Source: Moraxellaceae bacterium
Lineage (GTDB): Bacteria > Pseudomonadota > Gammaproteobacteria > Pseudomonadales > Moraxellaceae
Direction of reading: 5' to 3'
Length of the DNA stretch: 64,000 bases
NCBI GenBank assembly: GCA_024234595.1
Contig: JACKNZ010000006.1
Span: 1-64,000 of the forward strand
Part shown: in pieces, positions 9,085-16,131 of the stretch
Layout of the letters: each line of letters begins with the position of its first letter
How positions within the stretch are numbered: position 1 is the first letter of the stretch
Position numbers and translations under genes: made by a program
Notes under the pieces: generated by a model
Seen by the model: only the letters and a program-made list of their open reading frames with translations
Told to the model about the DNA's origin: nothing
The model's database searches: none

Positions 9085-9175
9085 ACACTCAGACTTCGAC
9101 TACGCTCAGTCAGCGTAATATTCTGAATGTAGTCGAAGATGTGTTCCCTGAGCGAAGTCGCAGGGTTAACTTATC
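9085..9175. repeat. REP-like palindromic repeat
   Basis: An intergenic palindromic unit between the convergent mscS-type gene and the TRL lipoprotein gene. CTTCGACTAC (9094-9103) pairs with GTAGTCGAAG (9129-9138), and a second related unit, CCCTGAGCGAAGTCGCAGGG, follows at 9146-9165. The CTTCGACT/GAGCGAAGTC motif is a common scattered REP type. It may also act as a bidirectional transcription stop. Confidence 0.75.
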
Positions 9176-9177
9176 GT

Positions 9178-9489
9178 TTAATTACCATACACAATCACGG
9201 TAAAGTCCGACATTACACCCATTAAATTTTGAGTGTGATAATCGACATGATGAATATGGGTAATACCCGCATTTTTGGCAGCCGCCTCGACACTCGCATC
9301 ACCCACTGCATAAACACCTAAAATAGAACGCATCGTGGCACGACCGACTTTGGTGGGCTTTTCGGTGCTGTCTGTGACCAATAAAGGTGCTTTGACGTTG
9401 GTATATAAAGAACCTGTAACAGGGCTAACTGCTGTTGCACAACCCGAAAGCAAGGTGGCAACTAAAACTGGCCACAACAAATGTTTCAT
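9178..9489 (-). CDS. TRL-like family small lipoprotein
   Basis: A 103-residue exported protein. The N-terminus MKHLLWPVLVATLLSGC is a lipoprotein signal with lipobox LSGC (Cys17). The rest resembles the TRL family: VTGSLYTNVKAPLLVTDS, KVGRATMRSILGVYAVGDASVEAAAKNAGI and a closing ITHIHHVDYHTQNLMGVMSDFTVIVYG. TRL proteins have no proven biochemical role. It directly follows the hydrolase gene on the minus strand (TAA TTG ATG), and its ribosome site lies in the end of that gene, so the two are one operon. Confidence 0.78.
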   Translation of the reverse strand: MKHLLWPVLVATLLSGCATAVSPVTGSLYTNVKAPLLVTDSTEKPTKVGRATMRSILGVYAVGDASVEAAAKNAGITHIHHVDYHTQNLMGVMSDFTVIVYGN

Positions 9490-9492
9490 CAA

Positions 9493-10608
9493 TTAGTTCC
9501 TCGTTGTTGTCATAGTAAGTTTTGGGTACTTTGGACGATAAGCTGCTTTTTCTTTGGCTGCGTTTTGTTCATCAGCCGCAGAAAGCTCAGTGTCTTCAGG
9601 TAATTTTTTGCGTGCTGCCAAGGCTTGGTCAGCGTGAATATCTAGCCATGCAATGGTGTCATCCCACACCTTTTGCTTTTCTTTATCATGCAAAGTGGAA
9701 TGATGTAAACCATCCACTAAACGCAAGGTTTTGTCATTGCTTTGAGCCTCTTTGAGTAAAAACTCACTGGAGCTAGGCGGAATAACATAATCTTTTGTGC
9801 CTTGAATAATTAACATCGGTGCACGAACATTATTAACATTCAGCTGAAGCCGCTCGGTAGCATCTTGTAGGGCAGTGACAAAACCTGCACCTAATGCTTT
9901 ACGAGTGGTGAGCGGGTCTGTCCAAAAACGCTCTTGGGCTTTGGGGTCTGTTAATACCAATCCCGTCATCGACTTAAACAAGGGTAACATTGGCATTTCG
10001 GGGATAGCTTTGGTCATTTGCGCTTGTCCCCACAAGCTCCACTGTGCCAATGGGTTAATCTTGACCGCAGGTGCATTAAGAATCAGTCCGTCAGTCGTAA
10101 CTTCATTCATAATATGTGACAATAAAACCACCGCACCACCTAATGACTCGCCCTGCAAATACACAGGAACGTTAGGAAAACGGCGGCGCACTTCGCGACG
10201 CGCCAAAGTCAAATCTTCAACATATTCATCATAATTAGCGACATTACCACGACGGCCATATCCTTGAGACTGTCCCCAACCACGCAAATCAATACCAAAT
10301 ACCGCATATCCGTGTTTAGTTAATTCGCTCGCCCACGGGTCATAAAAGCCCGAATGCAATACCGTACCGTGTGCTAACAATACAATGGCACGCGGTTTAT
10401 CTTTATTAGCAGGCAACCACCACTGACCAAATAAACGTAAGCCACTACGGGTATAGAAATAACGGGCATCGGTGGCATTATCACCCAAAATATATTTTGC
10501 AGGCTCTTCAGTTTTGACATTGTGCATATTGGCTGCACAACCTGACAAAACTAATGCCGCCACAGTCAGCCACAAAGACGAAATCAACGTTTTACGCCAG
10601 CCACTCAT
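9493..10608 (-). CDS. Lipoprotein alpha/beta hydrolase (lysophospholipase / monoacylglycerol-lipase-like)
   Basis: A 371-residue serine hydrolase predicted to be anchored to the outer or inner membrane as a lipoprotein. The signal peptide ends with VLSGCAANMH (lipobox LSGC). The nucleophile motif is GESLGG in VYLQGESLGGAVVLLSH; the oxyanion segment is LLAHGTVLHSGFYD; the likely acid is in GTKDYVIPPSS and the likely His in DGLHHSTLHD. This matches the 'hydrolase_4' lysophospholipase group. A charged tail (about 335-371) follows. The ATG at 10606-10608 is preferred because it starts the signal peptide. Operon partner: the TRL lipoprotein. Confidence 0.85.
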   Translation of the reverse strand: MSGWRKTLISSLWLTVAALVLSGCAANMHNVKTEEPAKYILGDNATDARYFYTRSGLRLFGQWWLPANKDKPRAIVLLAHGTVLHSGFYDPWASELTKHGYAVFGIDLRGWGQSQGYGRRGNVANYDEYVEDLTLARREVRRRFPNVPVYLQGESLGGAVVLLSHIMNEVTTDGLILNAPAVKINPLAQWSLWGQAQMTKAIPEMPMLPLFKSMTGLVLTDPKAQERFWTDPLTTRKALGAGFVTALQDATERLQLNVNNVRAPMLIIQGTKDYVIPPSSSEFLLKEAQSNDKTLRLVDGLHHSTLHDKEKQKVWDDTIAWLDIHADQALAARKKLPEDTELSAADEQNAAKEKAAYRPKYPKLTMTTTRN

Positions 10609-10721
10609 AAACAATCCTCGACCATGTGTATTATTGTAGAACTGACGCGGTGATGCTGTTGGCAAGCTTTATCTAAGAAAAGGCTCATCAGCCAAAAAAC
10701 AAGCAACTATCAATGTGGGTT

Positions 10722-10773
10722 TGCGTAAGCTCTTTGTGTTTATTGTTTTTAATTGCTTACGCTAAGCGTAAGC
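10722..10773. repeat. Small palindromic repeat (GCGTAAGC unit)
   Basis: The palindrome GCTTACGC-TAA-GCGTAAGC is at 10755-10773, and another GCGTAAGCTC copy lies about 40 bases to its left. They lie in the gap between the hydrolase start and the algR stop. They look like a degenerate REP pair; no coding potential seen. Confidence 0.5.
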
Positions 10774-10794
10774 TCCACCATTCTAAAGACATAA

Positions 10795-10822
10795 AAGGCA
10801 TTTGTCATCTAAGCAAATGCCT
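10795..10822 (-). terminator. Likely terminator of the algZ-algR operon
   Basis: On the minus strand, 14 bases after the algR stop, AGGCATTTG (10814-10822) pairs with CAAATGCCT (10797-10805) across an 8-base loop and is followed by TTTTATGT. The U-run is short, so efficiency may be moderate. Confidence 0.55.
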
Positions 10823-10835
10823 CATTACCACAAAT

Positions 10836-11579
10836 TTACAAAGTTTGTATTTTTTCGCGTAAATGAGATAAGTGTCGGCGACTCACTAATAATTTTTCGG
10901 GAATGCCTTTAAAACGCACAAAAGTTTGGCCTGCCGAATTAACTTCTAAACCTTCCAAAAACTGGGGTGCTAATAAGGCGTTACGGTGTATGCGTAAAAA
11001 TCTGTCACCAAATTCTTCTTCTAATTCTTTGAGTGTTTCATCAATCAAGATTTCGCCACGACCATGACGAACAGTGATATATTTTTGGTCAGCCAAAAAG
11101 TAATAAATATCGTTAATCGGAATCAGTTCCATGCCCCGATGGGTACGTGCCGCAATATGTTGCCGTGCATCGCTTTTGGGGCTTGTCTCTACTTTTTCTT
11201 TAATCTGTTGCAGTTGCGCCCGATTAAGACGAGCTGCACGCGCTAAAGCTTCATTGAGTTGTTCACGACGTACAGGCTTTAATAAATAGCCAACCGCCTC
11301 TACCTGAAAAGCTGCCAAGGCGTGTTCATCAAAGGCGGTAATAAATATCACGGCTGGCGGACTATCTAATTGCGCCAATGCTTCGGCACACGCAATACCA
11401 TCCATCACAGGCATACGAATATCTAATAACACCAAATCGGGCTCTAATAGCTCTACTTTATCAATCGCCTCTCGGCCATTTTCAGCCTCGCCTACCACTT
11501 CACAATCAGGCACATCACGTAACAAGCGTACCAATCGCTCACGCGCCAAGGCTTCATCATCACACACCAAAATACGCAT
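10836..11579 (-). CDS. algR: LytTR-type response regulator (AlgR family)
   Basis: A 247-residue response regulator. The receiver domain (about 1-120) has acidic pair Asp8-Asp9, phospho-acceptor Asp53 in LVLLDIRMPVMDG and the switch Lys in YLLKPVRREQL. A LytTR DNA-binding domain covers about 142-245 (IYYFLADQKYITVRHGRGE, FLRIHRNALLAP). In Pseudomonas AlgR controls alginate, type IV pili and virulence; the targets here are unknown. The ATG at 11577-11579 is set by a GGGAGG site just upstream. It follows algZ by 34 bases, and argH diverges beyond, as in Pseudomonas. Confidence 0.85.
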   Translation of the reverse strand: MRILVCDDEALARERLVRLLRDVPDCEVVGEAENGREAIDKVELLEPDLVLLDIRMPVMDGIACAEALAQLDSPPAVIFITAFDEHALAAFQVEAVGYLLKPVRREQLNEALARAARLNRAQLQQIKEKVETSPKSDARQHIAARTHRGMELIPINDIYYFLADQKYITVRHGRGEILIDETLKELEEEFGDRFLRIHRNALLAPQFLEGLEVNSAGQTFVRFKGIPEKLLVSRRHLSHLREKIQTL

Positions 11580-11613
11580 ACAACCTCCCATCATTATTTT
11601 ATTTTTTTACCGC

Positions 11614-12705
11614 TTATGTCATGCTTGTTTCTTTAATATAAGCCTGCTGTTCTTCTAAAGGATAACTGATTTGTGTGCTAAAAAACTGCTCCGATGCTGC
11701 CACACGCAACGTTGCTTTTGCACCATAATACATTTGTAGTCGTTCTTGAATATTCGCTACCGCCATATTATTGCCTTTATGTTTGCTTTTTTTGTATTGA
11801 TGATATGGGTTGGTAATCACTATTTGTACTTCTTTACCTGTCCATTTAATAAGAATAGTGACTTTTCCACCATTATCATCTAATTCTACACCATGATAAA
11901 TGGCATTTTCTAATAAAGGCTGCAAGGTTAAGGCAGGAATACGCAAATCTGACTGTAGATTTTCAAAACGCCACTCAAAATCTAAGCGTTTGCCCAAACG
12001 CAATTTTTCGATATTTAAATAACTATTACATAAGCGAATTTCATCACTAAGCGGTACTTCACCTTCTACTTTCAAACTCGCTCTAAACAAGGCTGATAAA
12101 TCTTCTACCACGCGTTCTGCTTTATCGGGGTCAACCACAATCAAACTGGCAATGATATTCATGGAGTTAAATAAAAAATGTGGACGAATCCGTGCTTGTA
12201 AAGCCTGAACCCGTGCCATTAACTCTGCACGTTGTTTGCGTAAAATTATTTCTTGCAAATAAAAATAACGCAATACCAAACCGCCAATAATGCCACCCAT
12301 CAACACATTACGCAGTAAACTTGCGCCTAAATCAACTTCACCAATTTGCCGAATCTGTAAATATAACAAAATGCCTTCGGCTGCAAAGGTAAAAAACGCC
12401 ACTAAGGCTAAAAACACAAAAAAGATGATAAAGGCTGCATGAGAATGTTTGAGCCGATGTAAATACTTACGCAATGTACAGACCAATGCTGCGGTACTCA
12501 TCGCCACCCAAGCCAACAAAAACGATTTTAAGCCCAAATCTGCCCACGGAAAGGGATGCAAACGTTCCAAATTAGCCAGCGTCAAAAAAACCGCTAACAA
12601 CTCCGTTGCCACCAACAAACGCAATACCGCCTTCATATTGCACAAATCTGGCAAGAAAAAATCATCTATAGCCGTATTACTGGCATTATTAACGGTTTGC
12701 GGCAT
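11614..12705 (-). CDS. algZ: LytS/AlgZ (FimS)-type sensor histidine kinase
   Basis: A 363-residue membrane kinase expected to pair with the adjacent AlgR-type regulator. The N-terminal half has four hydrophobic helices (about 25-45, 56-77, 90-117 and 127-148) and no clear periplasmic sensor domain. The His-kinase motif RIRPHFLFNSMNII places the conserved His at residue 176, and an HATPase segment LTLQPLLENAIYHGVE follows. The G-box region is reduced, as in Pseudomonas FimS/AlgZ, which may not autophosphorylate normally. Divergent from argH with about 56 bases between the starts. Confidence 0.85.
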   Translation of the reverse strand: MPQTVNNASNTAIDDFFLPDLCNMKAVLRLLVATELLAVFLTLANLERLHPFPWADLGLKSFLLAWVAMSTAALVCTLRKYLHRLKHSHAAFIIFFVFLALVAFFTFAAEGILLYLQIRQIGEVDLGASLLRNVLMGGIIGGLVLRYFYLQEIILRKQRAELMARVQALQARIRPHFLFNSMNIIASLIVVDPDKAERVVEDLSALFRASLKVEGEVPLSDEIRLCNSYLNIEKLRLGKRLDFEWRFENLQSDLRIPALTLQPLLENAIYHGVELDDNGGKVTILIKWTGKEVQIVITNPYHQYKKSKHKGNNMAVANIQERLQMYYGAKATLRVAASEQFFSTQISYPLEEQQAYIKETSMT

Positions 12706-12761
12706 AATTGTTTTATACTCTTAGAAAGTTTTCGTTGTTTTTATCCATTAGCAGTATTTTT

Positions 12762-14150
12762 ATGACTACACCTTCTTCCTCAATGTGGGGTGGCCGCTTT
12801 AGTGAAGCCACAGATGCTTTTGTTGCTGAGTTTACCGCGTCTGTCAATTTTGATAAACGGTTATACCAGCATGATATTCAAGGTTCAATCGCTCATGCCA
12901 CCATGCTTGCCAAGGTTGGCGTGTTAAGCAACAGCGAGCGGGACGCTATTATTGATGGTTTAACGGCCATTAAGCAAGAAATTGAGACAGGTCAATTTGA
13001 ATGGCGCGTGGATTTAGAAGATGTTCATATGAATATTGAGTCACGCTTAACCGATAGAATTGGCATTGCAGGTAAAAAATTACACACAGGACGTAGCCGC
13101 AATGACCAAGTAGCCACCGATATTCGTTTATATTTACGCGATGAAATTGACCGCACTCGTGCCATTTTACAGCGTTTACAAATTGGCTTATTAGACTTAG
13201 CAGAACGTGAAGCCAGTACCATTATGGCTGGTTTTACCCATTTACAGACGGCTCAACCTGTCACCTTTGGTCATCATTTATTGGCATGGTTTGAAATGTT
13301 GGTGCGTGATGATGAGCGTTTGGCAGATTGCCGTAAACGAGTAAATCGAATGCCTTTAGGCTCGGCCGCCTTAGCAGGCACCACCTACCCGATTGACCGT
13401 GCTTATAGCGCGCAACTCTTAGGTTTTGAAGCGGTGTGCGAAAACTCTTTAGATGCGGTGTCTGACCGTGACTTTGCCATTGAGTTTTGTGCTGCTGCCT
13501 CCTTAACGATGATGCATTTATCTCGTATGAGCGAAGAATTAATTTTGTGGAATTCTCAACAATTTAAATTTGTTGATATTCCTGATCGCTTTTGTACTGG
13601 CTCAAGCATCATGCCACAAAAGAAAAACCCTGATGTGCCCGAATTAGTCCGTGGCAAAACAGGCCGCGTCAATGGTCATTTAATTAGTTTATTAACGTTG
13701 ATGAAAGGTCAGCCTTTAGCTTACAACAAAGATAATCAAGAAGACAAAGAGCCGCTGTTTGATGCCTTAGACACCTTACAAGCGAGTTTACGCGCCTTTG
13801 CCGATATGATTCCTGCACTTAAACCTAATCGTGAAGCGATGCGTGAAGCGGCTTTACGCGGTTTTGCCACGGCCACCGATTTAGCCGATTATTTAGTAAA
13901 ACGCGGCACAGCCTTTAGAGATGCTCACGAAATTGTGGGCAAAGCGGTGGCTTATGGCGTACAAAGCAGTAAAGACTTGAGTGCCATGACCTTGGCCGAA
14001 TTGCAACAATTCTCAACCACCATCGAGCAAGATGTGTTTGAGGTGTTAAGTTTAGAAGGTTCAGTCAATGCGCGTAATCATATTGGTGGCACAGCCCCCA
14101 ATCAAGTGGTTGCCGCTGTGCAACGCGCACGCAGTCGTATAGGAGCTTAA
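12762..14150 (+). CDS. argH: Argininosuccinate lyase
   Basis: Last step of arginine synthesis: splits argininosuccinate into arginine and fumarate. The 462-residue product carries the fumarase/aspartase superfamily signature GSSIMPQKKNPD in the flexible loop with its catalytic Ser, TGRSRNDQVATD near residue 110 and HTGRS upstream. The start MTTPSSSMWGGRF is the usual argH N-terminus; an in-frame ATG 18 codons upstream would add an unconserved stretch overlapping the algZ promoter. yggX follows two bases after the stop. Confidence 0.97.
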   Translation: MTTPSSSMWGGRFSEATDAFVAEFTASVNFDKRLYQHDIQGSIAHATMLAKVGVLSNSERDAIIDGLTAIKQEIETGQFEWRVDLEDVHMNIESRLTDRIGIAGKKLHTGRSRNDQVATDIRLYLRDEIDRTRAILQRLQIGLLDLAEREASTIMAGFTHLQTAQPVTFGHHLLAWFEMLVRDDERLADCRKRVNRMPLGSAALAGTTYPIDRAYSAQLLGFEAVCENSLDAVSDRDFAIEFCAAASLTMMHLSRMSEELILWNSQQFKFVDIPDRFCTGSSIMPQKKNPDVPELVRGKTGRVNGHLISLLTLMKGQPLAYNKDNQEDKEPLFDALDTLQASLRAFADMIPALKPNREAMREAALRGFATATDLADYLVKRGTAFRDAHEIVGKAVAYGVQSSKDLSAMTLAELQQFSTTIEQDVFEVLSLEGSVNARNHIGGTAPNQVVAAVQRARSRIGA

Positions 14151-14152
14151 TC

Positions 14153-14425
14153 ATGACGCGGATGGTAATGTGTCGTAAATATCAGCAAGAAATGGAAGGT
14201 TTGGCTTTTCCTCCCTTTAATGGTGCTAAAGGTCAGGCCATTTTTGAAACGGTGTCTAAACAAGCATGGCAAGAGTGGCTCAAACATCAAACCATGTTAA
14301 TTAACGAAAACCACCTAAATGTGATGCAGCCCGAAACGCATGTATTTTTAGATGAACAACGCGAGAAGTTTTTTAGCAATGCAGATTACGAGCGGCCAAA
14401 AGGATGGACACCTGAGAAAAAGTAG
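14153..14425 (+). CDS. yggX: Fe(II)-trafficking / oxidative damage protection protein
   Basis: A 90-residue cytoplasmic protein of the YggX family, which protects iron-sulfur clusters and DNA against oxidative stress and may carry labile iron. Family marks: an N-terminal MCRKYQQEMEGLAFPPF with the conserved Cys, the middle WQEWLKHQTMLINENHLN and the tail YERPKGWTPE. It starts two bases after argH, so the two are co-transcribed; this pairing is unusual compared with E. coli, where yggX follows mutY. Confidence 0.93.
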   Translation: MTRMVMCRKYQQEMEGLAFPPFNGAKGQAIFETVSKQAWQEWLKHQTMLINENHLNVMQPETHVFLDEQREKFFSNADYERPKGWTPEKK

Positions 14426-14811
14426 CATTGTTTACATGGGGTGATGTTTGGTATTTGCTTCTCAAGCCCCCTAGCACTCTACTACAGCGGTATAGGTCTC
14501 TACACAAGTATTTTGCAGCTAAAAAGTCTATAAAAATGAGCGTTAAGTCCCCTCTTGAGAGGGGATTTAGGGGTGTGTAAGGGCTAATAACAGTTCTTTG
14601 TTATCAGTTTTAACCCACCCCTAGCCCCTCCGAGGAGGGGAATTTCATCGTTATAGCCTATTTTCTAACCCTGAAAAAGATGTGTAGATACCTTTGCCTA
14701 CAAGGAGACAGATTACTTTGTCTTTATCCATCAAATAATTGGCATTTTTTCCAAAGCAGCACATACTCTTTCTCGTTACTATAAAAATATAAATTTTAAA
14801 CGAGAATTATC
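14426..14811. other. Gene-free region holding a repeat element
   Basis: 386 bases between yggX and the next gene. No convincing coding frame. About 200 bases (14494-14693) form an inverted-repeat element described separately. The last 100 bases are AT-rich and should hold the promoter of the downstream gene; TTACTATAAAAATATAAATTTT near 14775 offers -10-like sequence. The start at 14812 has a weak GAGAA ribosome site. Confidence 0.6.
14494..14693. repeat. MITE-like element, 200 bp, with 13-bp terminal inverted repeats
   Basis: AGGTCTCTACACA at 14494-14506 and TGTGTAGATACCT at 14681-14693 are inverted repeats with one mismatch. Nested inside are CCCCTCT-TG-AGAGGGG (14549-14564), an imperfect match of GGATTTAGGGGTG to CACCCCTAGCCCC, the pair ATAACA/TGTTAT near 14586-14603, and CGAGGAGGGG at 14631-14640. 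It encodes nothing. No clear target-site duplication was seen, so mobility is inferred from structure alone. Confidence 0.55.
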
Positions 14812-16047
14812 ATGCCTTACGCCCTTAGCCCCTTAGCCAAAGAACTCCAACACTTAGAACAACAAGGTGACTATTTAGCCGTTATTCGCATTATTAAAGA
14901 ACAGTTAGCACAAAACAAACGCACTTTTGCTGACCCTTATGTCAAGGAGTGGATTGGTAAACGCTGGCGTAATTTATTTATTCAGGCAGCGACTCACGAC
15001 AAGCACGCGCTAAAAGTGGCTACTAAAAAACTCGGCAAAGACAAACGCAGTGCCGAACAAAAAATTGCCGAACGTTTTTTAAAAGGCGATGCTCATATTA
15101 CCGAATGGCAATTAAATATGCCTAGCGTGCAGGCAAATATGCAAATTGACGACACCTTAGTGTTTTGCCCTGGTTTTATTAACGGTTTATTACCAGCTCA
15201 CGCTTTCTCGCAAGAGTTTCCCCAACTGGAAGGTGAATACGGCTGGAAAATTTTTCAAGCAGACCTACACCCTGTACGTAGTTGCGAAGCCAATGAAGCA
15301 GACTTATTAGCCGCCATTTTAGAAGGCAAGGGCTTTGAAGCCGACCCTGGCCCTTTAAGCAATCAATTTCGCACCGCTAATGCCCCTGATAAAGTGTTTT
15401 TGATGGGCTATAGCAAAGGCGCACCCGATATTTTTAGTACACTGGTGCATCATCACGATAAAATTGCTGACAAAGTCAGTTGTGTGGTCACGTGGGCTGG
15501 TGCAATTGGTGGCTCATATACCGCTGACAATTTTTATGAATTGATTAAAAATGCTGATACCGATTTGCTAACTGGCCGTTTACATGACTTTTTGCAACTA
15601 TTAGCCCCTCAAATGACACGCAAAGGCTCGTTACGTCGTTTAGAAGAATATGATATTAAAGGCGCGGTACATAGCCTCACCACTCATGCCCGCAATGAGT
15701 TTTATAAGCAATATCATCAATTATTAGATGAGCTTAACATTCCGATTATTAACATTACCGCCGCCACTACCGCCTTTGAAGTACCGACCTTTCAAATGGC
15801 AGACTGCCTCAACCTCACGCGTTATGACGGCAATAACGATATGCAAGTGACTCAAGACCAAGCAAAAATTAAAATTCCTATGGCGACTCATGCCGCGATG
15901 TTACATGGTCATCATTGGGATATTTCTTATCCACCCTTTCCACGGGCAATCCGCATGGCATCACCTAACCTCGACCATCCTTTCCCCCGCAAGGCCGCTA
16001 TGATTGCGATTTATCAATTGTTAGCAGAGCTTGGCTTAATTAGTTAA
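14812..16047 (+). CDS. Unrecognised alpha/beta-hydrolase-like protein
   Basis: A 411-residue protein I cannot place in a named family. There is no signal peptide, and residues 1-95 are helical and charged. From about 112 it looks like an alpha/beta hydrolase: IDDTLVFCPGFINGLLP (oxyanion-side loop), then VFLMGYSKGAPDIFSTL with nucleophile candidate Ser201 in GYSKG, and VSCVVTWAGAIGG after it. Late histidines in MATHAAMLHGHHWD could supply the catalytic His. The fold is an inference; the substrate is unknown. It lies alone between the repeat region and a hybrid kinase on the same strand, with a 12-bp inverted repeat in the 84-base gap. Confidence 0.6.
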   Translation: MPYALSPLAKELQHLEQQGDYLAVIRIIKEQLAQNKRTFADPYVKEWIGKRWRNLFIQAATHDKHALKVATKKLGKDKRSAEQKIAERFLKGDAHITEWQLNMPSVQANMQIDDTLVFCPGFINGLLPAHAFSQEFPQLEGEYGWKIFQADLHPVRSCEANEADLLAAILEGKGFEADPGPLSNQFRTANAPDKVFLMGYSKGAPDIFSTLVHHHDKIADKVSCVVTWAGAIGGSYTADNFYELIKNADTDLLTGRLHDFLQLLAPQMTRKGSLRRLEEYDIKGAVHSLTTHARNEFYKQYHQLLDELNIPIINITAATTAFEVPTFQMADCLNLTRYDGNNDMQVTQDQAKIKIPMATHAAMLHGHHWDISYPPFPRAIRMASPNLDHPFPRKAAMIAIYQLLAELGLIS

Positions 16048-16067
16048 ACGCAAGATGGATGATTTTG

Positions 16068-16121
16068 TCTATATTCTGTGGTAATTTCGGATGACAATTC
16101 TTTTTATCTACAGAATATAGA
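16068..16121 (+). promoter_or_regulatory. 12-bp inverted repeat upstream of the hybrid kinase
   Basis: TCTATATTCTGT at 16068-16079 is repeated in inverted form, ACAGAATATAGA, at 16110-16121, with 30 bases between. The right arm ends 10 bases before the kinase ATG. It could be a paired operator, or a stem that would sequester the start region. There is no U-run suited to a terminator. Confidence 0.45.
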
Positions 16122-16131
16122 ATAACGACAT

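Noticed and set aside
11614..12705. AlgZ/AlgR pair as a possible LytS/LytT holin-control system.
   Set aside because: The divergent argH gene and the hem neighbourhood match the Pseudomonas algZR locus, and no lrgAB-like genes are present.
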